A model generated the notes under the pieces. The model was given only the letters and a program-made list of their open reading frames with translations, was not told where the DNA came from and did not search any database. 47,797 nucleotides of DNA from Anaerolineae bacterium (GTDB lineage: Bacteria > Chloroflexota > Anaerolineae > 4572-78 > J111): NCBI GenBank assembly GCA_016931895.1, contig JAFGDY010000213.1, positions 1-47,797 on the forward strand. The letters are read 5' to 3'. This document shows, piece by piece, positions 8,722 to 17,910 of the stretch. Position 1 is the stretch's first letter. Each line of letters opens with the position of its first letter. The translations under genes were made by a program, and so were the position numbers.

Positions 8722-10746
8722 CTAATCAACTATTTCAACAGACGTGATAAAAACAGAATCATTTGCCCCGCCCTGTTCCTGCGCCATCAACCGCTCGCCC
8801 GTATCTGGAACATACAAGCCCATATAGAGTTTGTACTGCCCTGCCGGCAGGTCGGCAGGCAGGGCAAGCAAGATAATCTCTCTGACTCGCAGGCCGGAAG
8901 CCCAAGTATTGGTGGGCCACATGCCTTTAGCCGGATAAATGGCCGCATCCTCCGGGGCATAATTTTGCAGAGTGTCAATATTGAGCCTTAGCCGGTGCTG
9001 ACCCTTCGGCGCGGGAAAGGGAAAATGGTCGGCATTGGCAACAGGCCGGCCAGCCTGGTTACGCAATTGCACAAAAATTTTATAAGGCCGGTCAGGAGGT
9101 TCCAGGACCGTCCAGTAAGCGGCTAAACCGATTTTTTGACCGGGCTGCCAGGGTGATGGAGGGTCAAGGTCAACGCCTTCCAGCACAATGGCTGAACCGA
9201 TTTGACTGCCGATAGAAAGGTCGGGTTGACGACTAAGCTGCCGATTACCAACGTAAACTATCACATCTTCCCCAAAGGTTATTTCAAAAAAATACAACTC
9301 TCGTAATTGGAGCTGTAGTTCCGGCAACTGCTGTTGAAAACGGCGGTCAGAATAGACCACCGCCGGGCAATGGCGCTGAAGCACTTGCCGGGCAATATCG
9401 TCTGCGGTTAGCCAGCCGGTGATAATCCGCGCCCAGGACGTTTCTGAGAGGGCTGCCGGAACCAAGCGTTTTACGGCAAAGGCAAACCGTTGGTCGTCGG
9501 TGATAATGCAATCATCCGCCAGGGTATTTTGCCAAACATATTGCACGGCATCCAGATTTAATCCCGGAAACGTGTCCGGCGATGGGGTGGAGGCCGCGCT
9601 TTTGACCGGCGTCCATAACGCCCACCCCACAAGGCCCAGCAGGAGCAACCCTGTCACCACACCGCCAAGATATTTAATGCGAACACGCTGTAACCGACCA
9701 TTCAACCAGATAAGGCTATCAGCCACCCCCAGGCCGCTTAAAACGGCTAACGGAGGAACGAGCAGCACGGCATAACGGTCTCGCAGGGGAATATGCCAAA
9801 TGAGCAAACCTGTAGCCAGGCCCAACCAGGTCAACCAGAGTACCACCTCCAAACGACGCTGCCGCCAGCCAGTAATGCTTCCCAAGATAGCGCCAACCAC
9901 CAGCGGAGCCACGGCCAGCCACATTTGCCCTACCCAGACCACATTGTCCAGCAAACTCATCTGCTGAGACCAGACCTGGCGTAACTCCATGCGGAAACGG
10001 AATACTTGTTGGTACATGGCCAGGGGATCGTAAATAAGCACAAAGATAACCAAAACAAGCCCAAACCCGGCCAGCCAAATCCCTCCGGTCACAGCCAAGT
10101 AACGAATTGCCGAAACTAATGCTTTTCTTTGGCTGGTTAGCGCAGTCCGCAACACCAAAATACCGATAAGCAATGGCACAAAAATCACAAAAATCTTTAG
10201 CGCCAAACTCAAGGCAAAGGTCAAGCCGGATAGGGCCAGCCAAAACAGTTTGCCATCGGCATCATATTGCCGGGCCATAGCCAGTGACAGGACGGCCAGC
10301 GCTACTGCCGGCACTTCCGCCATAAGAGAGGCGGAATTTTGAAAATAGAGCGTGTTAAAGGATAGGAACACTGCAGCCAATAGACCGGCCCAAAATCCCG
10401 GCCAACTCTGCCAGGGTTGAAATGACCAGAAGACACCGATGATGCCTAACAGACTGAAAAACATCATCGGATAGCGCACCGCCAAGGTTACGTCAAAAAG
10501 CAAGGCGCCCAGTTGAATGGCCCACAAAGCCAGGGGTGGAATCCCAACAAAGGTTTCGGTGTAGGCCGGATGACCGGCATTGACTAACGCGCCAAACATC
10601 AGCCAGTGCCCTTCATCATAATCTAACGGTTGAACCCACAGGTAACGGGCGCGTAGCCACCAGGAGAGAAGCAGCACCAGGGCCAACCCTACCCATCCCC
10701 AAAAATATCTGGGTTTGGCAGAGAACGAAACAACGGCAGGGGTCAT
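8722..10746 (-). CDS. GT39/ArnT-like membrane glycosyltransferase with one C-terminal beta module
   Basis: 674 aa. A first membrane helix (about 15-36) is followed at once by Y-D44-E45-G, the acidic pair at the first external loop that is typical of PMT/ArnT-type GT-C enzymes, and then several more helices up to about residue 385. Residues 390-510 form a soluble segment with two Cys (C413, C460) that are conserved with identical spacing in the 686-aa paralogue. Residues 517-674 are one copy of the beta module repeated across this window ('AYWTVLEPPDRPY', 'PTNTW', 'AGQYKLYMGLY'). The enzyme should use a polyprenyl-phosphate sugar on the outer face of the membrane. The ATG overlaps the stop of the upstream SGNH gene (ATGA). 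The paralogue at 26878-28938 is near-identical in plan. Confidence 0.9.
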   Translation of the reverse strand: MTPAVVSFSAKPRYFWGWVGLALVLLLSWWLRARYLWVQPLDYDEGHWLMFGALVNAGHPAYTETFVGIPPLALWAIQLGALLFDVTLAVRYPMMFFSLLGIIGVFWSFQPWQSWPGFWAGLLAAVFLSFNTLYFQNSASLMAEVPAVALAVLSLAMARQYDADGKLFWLALSGLTFALSLALKIFVIFVPLLIGILVLRTALTSQRKALVSAIRYLAVTGGIWLAGFGLVLVIFVLIYDPLAMYQQVFRFRMELRQVWSQQMSLLDNVVWVGQMWLAVAPLVVGAILGSITGWRQRRLEVVLWLTWLGLATGLLIWHIPLRDRYAVLLVPPLAVLSGLGVADSLIWLNGRLQRVRIKYLGGVVTGLLLLGLVGWALWTPVKSAASTPSPDTFPGLNLDAVQYVWQNTLADDCIITDDQRFAFAVKRLVPAALSETSWARIITGWLTADDIARQVLQRHCPAVVYSDRRFQQQLPELQLQLRELYFFEITFGEDVIVYVGNRQLSRQPDLSIGSQIGSAIVLEGVDLDPPSPWQPGQKIGLAAYWTVLEPPDRPYKIFVQLRNQAGRPVANADHFPFPAPKGQHRLRLNIDTLQNYAPEDAAIYPAKGMWPTNTWASGLRVREIILLALPADLPAGQYKLYMGLYVPDTGERLMAQEQGGANDSVFITSVEIVD

Positions 10747-11780
10747 TCTTGGCGGGCCTCGGCAGGTTGGACTAATTTTTGTGCAACAAACAGATCATAC
10801 AACGCTTCAGCGACCAGGGCATGCACCCGTTCGCCGGGATGCGGGTCAACCGGGCTGGCAGTCAGCTCATCCGTAGGGATGCCCTGAATTAAATTGGCCA
10901 CATCCAGCACCGGCACATTCCAAGACTCAAGGAGGGCTATAATACGTTCTGTAACCACTTTACTTTCTTCAGGGCGATTCATACTTGGAAAAACAATAAC
11001 CATGAACGGAATCTGCTCAGACTTTGCGCCTTCATAGATAGAGAGCAAGTCTTGTTGGTGTGTCCACCAGGCCTCGAGATTATTGTATAAACCAAGCAAA
11101 TGCAACCATTCGGCATCGGGCTGACCGGCCTGCAACAGACGATATAATCGCCAATACAGAAAATTGAAGGCGTAGGAATTTCTGACCAGGGGGGAGAGAA
11201 GCGGCGGCACAGACGGCCCCAATTCTCGGCCGGTGTTATACCACCACCGCACGTCGTCAATATCATTCACAAAATAAGATAGGACCAGAATATCGGGAGG
11301 ATAGGGATAATTGAGAATGGCTTCAATTTCCTGAACTGTGTTAGCCCTACGTTTACCAAGATTTAAAACTACATACTTAGGGCCAAGTTTTTGGGCCAAT
11401 TGGTCCGGGAAACGATCTTGCGGATTCTCAATGCCCACTCCCTCCACAAACGAATCCCCCACCACCATCACTTTGGTCTTGTTATCTACCAGTTCCGGCG
11501 TCCACTCTACATCTCTATATCCCCAAGAGTTTATGGTGCCCTCGTAATACCGCTGATGCCAATTTTGCACCGCCAGCGTGGGCAAAGCGTCAGGCTGGGC
11601 AAAAAACACTTTAAAGTAAAATTCCACTGCCATCAGGGTCAGAAAGATGGTCAGCATCATCAAGATAACGTTTTGCAGGATAGGGCGAGTTGGTTTAGCG
11701 CGAGACACATAAACCAGCCCTATCGCCAAACCACCAACGCCCAAAACTAAAAGTAGAAGATAAGCAACCCAATAACTCAT
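10743..11780 (-). CDS. Membrane-anchored SGNH/GDSL-fold hydrolase or acyltransferase (copy 2 of 3)
   Basis: 345 aa. Two N-terminal helices (about 2-25 and 37-59) flank a short basic loop, so the catalytic domain should face outwards. SGNH blocks: GDSF with Ser110, 'ND' in 'SYFVNDID', and D312-P-H314 near the C-terminus. It shares long motifs with the copies at 83-1105 and 34883-35911 ('YFKVFFAQ', 'NSWGYRD.EW'). It sits between two GT39 genes whose paralogues at 26878-31833 directly abut each other, so this gene is the extra member of the cassette. It follows the 956-aa GT39 after 18 nt and overlaps the next GT39 by 4 nt. A role in O-acyl modification of the sugar being transferred is inferred from context only. 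Confidence 0.9.
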   Translation of the reverse strand: MSYWVAYLLLLVLGVGGLAIGLVYVSRAKPTRPILQNVILMMLTIFLTLMAVEFYFKVFFAQPDALPTLAVQNWHQRYYEGTINSWGYRDVEWTPELVDNKTKVMVVGDSFVEGVGIENPQDRFPDQLAQKLGPKYVVLNLGKRRANTVQEIEAILNYPYPPDILVLSYFVNDIDDVRWWYNTGRELGPSVPPLLSPLVRNSYAFNFLYWRLYRLLQAGQPDAEWLHLLGLYNNLEAWWTHQQDLLSIYEGAKSEQIPFMVIVFPSMNRPEESKVVTERIIALLESWNVPVLDVANLIQGIPTDELTASPVDPHPGERVHALVAEALYDLFVAQKLVQPAEARQE

Positions 11781-11798
11781 GAATTCAGTCCGCCGCGC

Positions 11799-14669
11799 CT
11801 AATCCGAAATAATAACCGTTTTGGGTAAAATCTCATCTATTATCAGCCGATCAGTGGCAGCTTCGTTTGGTATTTGTACGGTGAGCCATTCGCCAGCATT
11901 TTCAAACCTAACCTTAACAATTAAGAAGGCAGGCAAATTATTTAACGGCAATTCGTAATGGCTGACACTCTGCCAGGTTAAAGAATTTTCCGGAAGCGGA
12001 ACCGGCAAAATTTGTTGGGCGATGATTGCCCCATTGTCGGCGATCACCTCAACTTGGGCTTCAAGGGGGTCAAGCGGAGCGCGGTTCAGCCAATACAGGC
12101 CCAACAGCAGCACGCCAGCCGGGCCGCCTCCCTTTCCCCCTAAATTATAACCCAGCACATCGAGCGTTTGTCCAAAGGTAACATTTTCAACCTGATATTG
12201 AGGGGTGGCTGCCGGGGAGCCTGGGCTGAAATCGCCGGGGATATCGGCCAGGTTTATTGTGGCTACAGCATTTGCCATATCCATCGGTTGTAGCAAAAGC
12301 GACAGATGATAATCACCTGGCGCAAACATGCCGCCCGTTTCTAAAGGCCAGGATAATTTGACCACTTCACCGGGCTGCCACTTGGTCAGGGGGTGGAACT
12401 CAGGTGACAGGGCATTGCTCCAGGTAGTGATAGCTTGACCTTGAACGTCAAGCAAGGCCAACTTTACGCGATATTCCCAATCAAGAGGTCTATCGGCTTG
12501 CCAATATAACTCAATATAGGACGGTTCATTGATCAGATTATAACCCAAGAGAGTCAGGCCGGTATCACCGGCGGGCTGTTCCAGGCGGTATTGAATGGGT
12601 AAGGTTTGGATAGGCACACCCAATGCCCCTCGATTGACGACGATGGTACTGGTTGGTTTGGGCAAGGGGAAAGTCCAGGTTTCTTGGCCAGAGTCTTTGA
12701 GCCTCAAGCCGATTTCAAGGGGGTAATATCCCAACGGTATATCCTGGGGCAGTTCAAGCGATGCGGCAAAAACCAATAAGGCGCCAGGTTGCAATAAATA
12801 AGGTTGAAATTCAGGTTTTAATTGAGCCGCTGCGGCTTGATATACCTGTCCGGTTTGATCCAATAGTTTGATAAAAAACTCACTGTCGGTCAATTGCCAG
12901 CCCTGGGCCTCGCCATTTTCCCAGAAAATCGTCACTTTTAGGCTGTCACCTGCCGCTACCTTTGCCGCAGAAGGCCGATATCCAAGCAGTCTGCCATGAG
13001 AGCCAAGCCACTGCTCAACCTGATGGAAGTTTTTGGGCAGGCGATATAGCTCGGCATAATCTATTCCATCCCGGCTAAATTTTTGCACCAATTCGCCCTC
13101 TGAACGAACAGCTTGAACCGTGGAAGGTTTCACTGTTTCCCGTTGCGCGGCAAAGACCTGAAGTAAAAAATAATCAGTGACCAAAAAGTTAGATTCCTCA
13201 AGGCAATCTCCAGGAAAAACCAAACGAGAAATATAACAAACATCCAAATCGCCGGAAAGGCTTATTTCCTCTGGCTGGGGCAGGGTATTAAGGTATGCAA
13301 ACATGATGTCCAAACCCTCACCACTCCCCACGGGAAGTATTTTTGCCGCTCCCCGGCCACCCCCCAACAGCGGATTCCAATAACTAAAGTAGTAGGGATG
13401 ATGGGGCAAAGCTAACCAGGCGCTACAAACTAATAATATTCCCCAGACCCACTCGGGCCTTACAGGATTCATACGAACCCGTTCAGAGATGAAAGTGGCC
13501 AAGACCAGGAAACCAATTGCAGCGAGAATAGATAAGCCCGGAAAAATGGGCAACAGGTAATGAGGCACTTTGGAAGCCCCCAAGTTCATGGCAATGAAGT
13601 AAAAAAACACATACGCTATGATAAGCAAAGTTGGCGCGGCAAATGGGATAAACGACTGCAAGGCTTGAGGTAGTTCTTGTTGTCGCCAACGATTCAATAA
13701 CAAAAGAAGCAAACTCGCCACAGTAACTGCCCCCCCTAACCAAACAAGAGGCGTTGTCCGATAAGCCAATAACCATAGATAAAACAAAATGCCGGGATCA
13801 TCCGTCCCGATTTCCCCCCAGAAGAAAAACTGCTGCTCTCCTCCCCAAACAGCACCTGCATTTTCAGCCGTTAGCTGCATGATTTTGTACATGTCATAAA
13901 AAGTGGTCAAAGGTGAGACCCATAAGGCCGGCCAGAGCACAAAGAATGTACCGCCCATGATCAAGGCCCACCAAAAAACATCGCGGACCGTTGATTTTAA
14001 TATTTTTAAGACATCTCGCTCGCCCACCCATAGCGGCCAGACCAAGAGCGTTAAGCCCGCAAAAGTTAACAAATAAAGGGACGTGATCTTTGTGAGGGCG
14101 GCTAAACTACCCAAGGTACTACTGGCCACCAACCAACGCTTTCTCCCCTCTTTAGCATATAGCAGAATAGCAAGCACGCTTAACAACATCAAACCGGCGT
14201 TTAAACCATCCGTCCGAAACACCCGCGCTTGGGTCAACAGAAAAGGGTCAAGCGCCATCAGAATGGTGGCGGTGACAGCCACAAAGTTATTGAATATTCG
14301 CCGGAGTAGCCAAAAGCTGATAAAAATAATGCCCGAATTTATCAAGGCCAAGACCAGGCGGCGGCGGGGTAAGGCAGCAAATACAACTTCATCCGCAGCC
14401 GATAACATTTGGGCTACGTTTGGGCGGCCCAACCACTCAAACGCCTTAACCTGAGCAGCCTCCACCCACATGAGCGTAACCGCCGGATAATTATTGGCTG
14501 TTTTGGTCCAATCCCCTGCCAGAACGGCTTGAGTCATTTGGCTAATCCAACGGCCAATCGTTATTTCATCAAAGGTTAAGAATAGGGGAGAAAAGGGTAA
14601 TATCCGGGGCAATAATACAATACAAAAAAGAAGTAATATGAGGGCAACAGGCATAATAATACGCCTCAC
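11799..14669 (-). CDS. GT39-like membrane glycosyltransferase with three C-terminal beta modules
   Basis: 956 aa. Helix 1 (about 5-27) leads into D34-E35, the acidic pair expected of PMT-type GT-C enzymes, followed by helices to about residue 450. The remainder is extracytoplasmic: a segment with two Cys ('CYISRLVF', 'GDCLEES'), then three divergent beta modules starting near residues 561 ('LLGYRP'), 705 ('LLGYNL') and 836 ('VLGYNL'). The start is GTG, overlapping the upstream GT2 stop as GTGA and preceded by an AGGAG site 7 nt away, which supports it over the ATG six codons in. It is paralogous to the gene at 28939-31833. Translational coupling to the GT2 suggests it uses that enzyme's lipid-linked sugar; this is inference. 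Confidence 0.9.
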   Translation of the reverse strand: MRRIIMPVALILLLFCIVLLPRILPFSPLFLTFDEITIGRWISQMTQAVLAGDWTKTANNYPAVTLMWVEAAQVKAFEWLGRPNVAQMLSAADEVVFAALPRRRLVLALINSGIIFISFWLLRRIFNNFVAVTATILMALDPFLLTQARVFRTDGLNAGLMLLSVLAILLYAKEGRKRWLVASSTLGSLAALTKITSLYLLTFAGLTLLVWPLWVGERDVLKILKSTVRDVFWWALIMGGTFFVLWPALWVSPLTTFYDMYKIMQLTAENAGAVWGGEQQFFFWGEIGTDDPGILFYLWLLAYRTTPLVWLGGAVTVASLLLLLLNRWRQQELPQALQSFIPFAAPTLLIIAYVFFYFIAMNLGASKVPHYLLPIFPGLSILAAIGFLVLATFISERVRMNPVRPEWVWGILLVCSAWLALPHHPYYFSYWNPLLGGGRGAAKILPVGSGEGLDIMFAYLNTLPQPEEISLSGDLDVCYISRLVFPGDCLEESNFLVTDYFLLQVFAAQRETVKPSTVQAVRSEGELVQKFSRDGIDYAELYRLPKNFHQVEQWLGSHGRLLGYRPSAAKVAAGDSLKVTIFWENGEAQGWQLTDSEFFIKLLDQTGQVYQAAAAQLKPEFQPYLLQPGALLVFAASLELPQDIPLGYYPLEIGLRLKDSGQETWTFPLPKPTSTIVVNRGALGVPIQTLPIQYRLEQPAGDTGLTLLGYNLINEPSYIELYWQADRPLDWEYRVKLALLDVQGQAITTWSNALSPEFHPLTKWQPGEVVKLSWPLETGGMFAPGDYHLSLLLQPMDMANAVATINLADIPGDFSPGSPAATPQYQVENVTFGQTLDVLGYNLGGKGGGPAGVLLLGLYWLNRAPLDPLEAQVEVIADNGAIIAQQILPVPLPENSLTWQSVSHYELPLNNLPAFLIVKVRFENAGEWLTVQIPNEAATDRLIIDEILPKTVIISD

Positions 14670-15631
14670 CGCTGCTCTCCTCGCCTGGTGGTCGCCTCGA
14701 TCAGATAGCGGGGGCGAGAACGAGTTTCATCCAACGCCCGCCACAGATACTCGCCTAAAACACCAAGCATCACCATCTGAATCCCTCCCAGAATGAGTAC
14801 CACTATCATCAACGAAGCCCAACCTTGAGGGGGCAGGCCCCGCAAAGCATTAAAAGTAACAATTCCGGCGTAGAAAAAACCAAGCAGCGCCGTGACAAAG
14901 CCCACGTAAGACATCAGGCGAATAGGGAGATGGGTGAACGAGGTCACCGAGTCGACCACTAATTTCAGCTTCTTTTCCAAACTCCAACCCGATTGACCAT
15001 GCATACGGGTGCGCTTACTATAGGTCACGACCGCCTGGCGGAAGCCCATCCAGGTTATGAGCGCCATTATACTAACATTACGCTCATTAAACTGGACAAA
15101 AGCATCCAGCACCCGCCGGTCAACAAGAAAAAAATCGGCCCCGGTGGCGGGCATTTGGTTGAGACCAACAAATCGGCGCATGAGCAGATAATATAACCGG
15201 GCAAAGCCAACCCTAGAAGCTTTCTCGCCCTCTCGCCGGGCGCGAACGGCCCAAACTACCTGAGCCCCGGCCCGCCACTGCTCCACAAATTCTGGCAATA
15301 TTTGGGGCGGGTCCTGCATATCAGCCGCCATAACAACGGCGCAATCGCCTTTGGCCTGATGCAAACCACAGGTGATAGCCGTATGTGAGCCAAAATTGCG
15401 GGCAAAACGGATACCCTGAACCTGAACATTCTGCCCGGCAATCTGCTCAATAACGGCAAAAGTTTCATCGCTCGAATGGTCATCAACCACAATCCATTCC
15501 CAAGCCAAATCCAGGGAGTTTAGGGATTGGATGAGTTGCTCGTATAGGAGCGGCAAATTGTCAGCTTCATTATAAGCAGGCGTAACAATGGACAATAGTG
15601 GTTGTTTATTTGGGTATTGCTTGCATTGCAT
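14666..15631 (-). CDS. CsbB/GtrB-like polyprenyl-phosphate glycosyltransferase (GT2)
   Basis: 321 aa. A GT-A domain carries 'TPAYNE' (17-22), 'VVDDHSSDET' (48-57) and the metal-site variant A-D104-M-Q-D107-PP, followed by two C-terminal helices (about 241-263 and 272-294) and the terminal 'GEYLWR' motif. This is the DPM1/GtrB/CsbB layout. These enzymes move a sugar from a nucleotide donor to polyprenyl phosphate on the cytoplasmic face, providing the donor for GT-C enzymes. It lies just after the amino-sugar genes (43 nt from the DegT stop) and is coupled to the 956-aa GT39. The donor is probably a product of the upstream block. The 43-nt gap holds a 4-bp stem with no T-run, which I do not call a terminator. 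Confidence 0.93.
   Translation of the reverse strand: MQCKQYPNKQPLLSIVTPAYNEADNLPLLYEQLIQSLNSLDLAWEWIVVDDHSSDETFAVIEQIAGQNVQVQGIRFARNFGSHTAITCGLHQAKGDCAVVMAADMQDPPQILPEFVEQWRAGAQVVWAVRARREGEKASRVGFARLYYLLMRRFVGLNQMPATGADFFLVDRRVLDAFVQFNERNVSIMALITWMGFRQAVVTYSKRTRMHGQSGWSLEKKLKLVVDSVTSFTHLPIRLMSYVGFVTALLGFFYAGIVTFNALRGLPPQGWASLMIVVLILGGIQMVMLGVLGEYLWRALDETRSRPRYLIEATTRRGEQR
14677..14681 (-). promoter_or_regulatory. Shine-Dalgarno site supporting a GTG start
   Basis: AGGAG on the minus strand, 7 nt before the GTG at 14669, inside the 3' end of the GT2 gene. It decides the start of the 956-aa GT39 protein in favour of the GTG (GTGA overlap) over the in-frame ATG at 14654. Confidence 0.6.
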
Positions 15632-15674
15632 AAGCTGGTCAACCTGAATAATTTACCCCCGTTTTTTTACGGCT

Positions 15675-16880
15675 CTATACTGACTCTAATGCTTCACGGA
15701 GGGCTGTCACCACCGTCTCTTGCTCGGCTTCGGTCATTTGGTGAAACAGCGGTAAAATAATGGCTTGATCTTGAGCCTGTTCACTCTCGGCCAGATTTCG
15801 ACAAGTGCCTGACGGACAATCACAGTTACCGGAAGCAGGGCCACAAGACCAAGCTACCTGGTTATACGCCGGTTCACGATGAGCGCACATAATGCCCCGC
15901 CGCGTGGCCACGCCGGCATCCAGCATACGTTGCATAACCTGATACTGGTCATACTCGCCGGAGAGACGAATGCAGTAACTTTGCCAATTGCTCCTGGCCC
16001 ACCCCGGTTTTACCGGGAGGTAGACTCCCGGCACATCATTTAACAGGGCGTGATATCGAGCGGCCAATACACGACGTTGCCCAATCATCTCCGGCAAACG
16101 TTTGAGTTGCTCCCGGCCAATAGCCGCCTGAATATCCGTCATCCGGTAGTTATACCCTAACCTGGAATAAGTCTCAAAGATTACCTGTTTGGCCGCATGC
16201 CGGACCGTATCGGGCACATCCATGCCGTGCTGGCGCCAAAGGCGAAACCGGTGATCCCATTCGGCATTGGAGGTGGTGATGAGGCCCCCGTCGCCGGTGG
16301 TAACAATTTTGCGCGGGTGAAACGAAAAACAGGCAATATCCCCATGCGGTTTGCCAATCTTTTCCCATTGCTCCTGCCACAGTATTTCACTGCCAATGGC
16401 GCAAGCCGCATCCTCAACCACCGGCAATGCATAAGCTTGGGCCATCTTCAGAATTGCCGGCAAATTACACGGCATTCCCATTTGATGGACGCATAGAATG
16501 GCTCGGGTCCGCTCGGTAATCACGCGCTCAAGCAAAGCGGGGTTAAGATTAAAAGTTTCAGGCTCAATATCAACAAAAACCGGCGTTGCCCCACAATAAC
16601 AAATGGCGTTAGCCGTAGCAATAAAGGAGTGGCTGACCGTAATCACCTCATCGCCGGGTTGAACGCCAACGGCCAGGAGGGCCAGGTGCAAAGCAGTAGT
16701 GCAACTGGACACGGCACAAGCATGGGCAGCGCCCACATAAGCGGTAAATTCCCGTTCAAAGGCGGCCACTTCTGGCCCTTGGGTTACCCAACCCGACAAA
16801 ATTGCCCGGCTGGCCGCTTGAGCATCTTGCTCATCCAGCCAGGGTTTGGTGACAGGAATGAATCCGTTTTTTTTAGCCAC
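15675..16880 (-). CDS. DegT/DnrJ/EryC1-family sugar aminotransferase with Cys-rich insert
   Basis: 401 aa PLP-dependent nucleotide-sugar aminotransferase. The cofactor Asp is in 'VVEDAAC' (D157) and the Schiff-base Lys is K191 in 'FHPRKIVTTGDGG'. The family converts a keto group on an NDP-sugar to an amine with glutamate as donor. Unlike the other two DegT proteins here, it has an insert at residues 166-180 and a Cys cluster near the C-terminus (C346, C353, C355, C360: C-x6-C-x-C-x4-C) where relatives usually have a short loop. The GTG start overlaps the SDR stop by 8 nt, so SDR and aminotransferase probably act in sequence, with the SDR making the keto sugar. Position of amination is not determinable from sequence alone. 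Confidence 0.9.
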   Translation of the reverse strand: MAKKNGFIPVTKPWLDEQDAQAASRAILSGWVTQGPEVAAFEREFTAYVGAAHACAVSSCTTALHLALLAVGVQPGDEVITVSHSFIATANAICYCGATPVFVDIEPETFNLNPALLERVITERTRAILCVHQMGMPCNLPAILKMAQAYALPVVEDAACAIGSEILWQEQWEKIGKPHGDIACFSFHPRKIVTTGDGGLITTSNAEWDHRFRLWRQHGMDVPDTVRHAAKQVIFETYSRLGYNYRMTDIQAAIGREQLKRLPEMIGQRRVLAARYHALLNDVPGVYLPVKPGWARSNWQSYCIRLSGEYDQYQVMQRMLDAGVATRRGIMCAHREPAYNQVAWSCGPASGNCDCPSGTCRNLAESEQAQDQAIILPLFHQMTEAEQETVVTALREALESV

Positions 16881-17910
16881 CGGCTTTTATCTCTGCTAAC
16901 TGCCAATTGCGCACAACCTCTTGTTCCAACAAAGCTTCCGGTGACTGTTCAAGACTGAGATACCAGTCCCTCAGTTTGGTCAGCCCCTGGCGCAAACTTA
17001 GCTGCGGCTCAAAACCAAGTAACTGACGCGCCTTTGTGGTATCCGCATAGAGTCGCAAAACATCACCCGGCCGAGGTTGATCATAGGTTATGTTTGCGTT
17101 TTTGCCAAGCACTTCAGCTATCTCACCGGCCAATTGTTTGATACCGATTTCGCGGCCTTGGCCCAGGTTGATTGTCTGCCCGATAGCCTCCTGGGTCAAA
17201 CCGGCCATGAGAATAGCCCTGGCGGTGTCGCTCACGTAGGTAAAGTCTCGCGTTTGGCGGCCATCGCCAAAAATCACCATGGGGCGACCAGCCATAGAAC
17301 GCAATAAAAATTTAGGAATCACTTCCCCACTATCGCCTTCATGATGACAGCGAGGCCCGTAAGCATTAAAGGGTCTGACCACTACCGTTGGATAACCGTA
17401 GGTTCGATAATAAGCGCGAGCATAAGCCTCACCGGCCAATTTGGAAGCGCCGTACACCGTCATCGGAAAAGTGGGATGGTCCTCGGTCATTGGCGCCCAG
17501 CGCGCCGTTCCGTACACTTCAGAAGTGGATACATACACAAAACGGGCCACTCCTACATCTTTGGCAATGGACAACAGGTTTAAAGTAGCCGTGGCATTTA
17601 CCGCATGATTTTCGCCAGGCGAATGAATTGAATGGCGCACGCCCAGGCAGGCTAGGTGGAACATAATCTCCGTATCTTTCATTAGTCCTACCATCCGGTT
17701 GCTGTCTCGAATATCAACTACCTCCAGTTGAACCTGGCTGCCTGACAGTCCCTCTAAATTTTCCCGCCGACCATTAACCAAATTATCCACAACCAAAACT
17801 TTAACCCCCTGCTTGGCCAGTTGATGAACAAGCTCAGAACCAATAAAACCGGCTCCTCCCGTAACCAGCACTTTTTTCTTTAATTTTTGTAAGCGGGAAA
17901 TTACTGTCAT
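16873..17910 (-). CDS. NAD-dependent epimerase/dehydratase (extended SDR) acting on a nucleotide sugar
   Basis: 345 aa. The Rossmann motif is T-G-G-A-G-F-I-G (17-24) and the catalytic pair Y153-x3-K157 lies in 'VYGASK', preceded by 'STSEVYG'. A C-terminal half with 'RPFNAYGPR' and 'FGDGRQTRDFTYV' is typical of GalE / UXS / 4,6-dehydratase-type extended SDRs. The exact reaction (4-epimerase, 4,6-dehydratase or decarboxylase) cannot be settled by eye. The downstream aminotransferase makes a ketone-producing dehydratase attractive; that is inference. The ATG overlaps the stop of the upstream GNAT (ATGA), and the stop lies inside the downstream DegT start region. Confidence 0.9.
   Translation of the reverse strand: MTVISRLQKLKKKVLVTGGAGFIGSELVHQLAKQGVKVLVVDNLVNGRRENLEGLSGSQVQLEVVDIRDSNRMVGLMKDTEIMFHLACLGVRHSIHSPGENHAVNATATLNLLSIAKDVGVARFVYVSTSEVYGTARWAPMTEDHPTFPMTVYGASKLAGEAYARAYYRTYGYPTVVVRPFNAYGPRCHHEGDSGEVIPKFLLRSMAGRPMVIFGDGRQTRDFTYVSDTARAILMAGLTQEAIGQTINLGQGREIGIKQLAGEIAEVLGKNANITYDQPRPGDVLRLYADTTKARQLLGFEPQLSLRQGLTKLRDWYLSLEQSPEALLEQEVVRNWQLAEIKAGG

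Noticed and set aside
8837-8866. GC-rich inverted repeat (9-bp arms, 12-nt loop) inside the 674-aa GT39 gene
   Set aside because: It falls in codons of the conserved 'LPADLPAGQY' strand of the beta module, has no T-run, and is explained by coding sequence.
15632-15674. Possible terminator between the DegT and GT2 genes
   Set aside because: Only a 4-bp CCGT/ACGG stem around an A-run, with no T-run on the transcribed strand. In transcription order it would also lie between the GT2 start and the DegT stop of one apparent operon.
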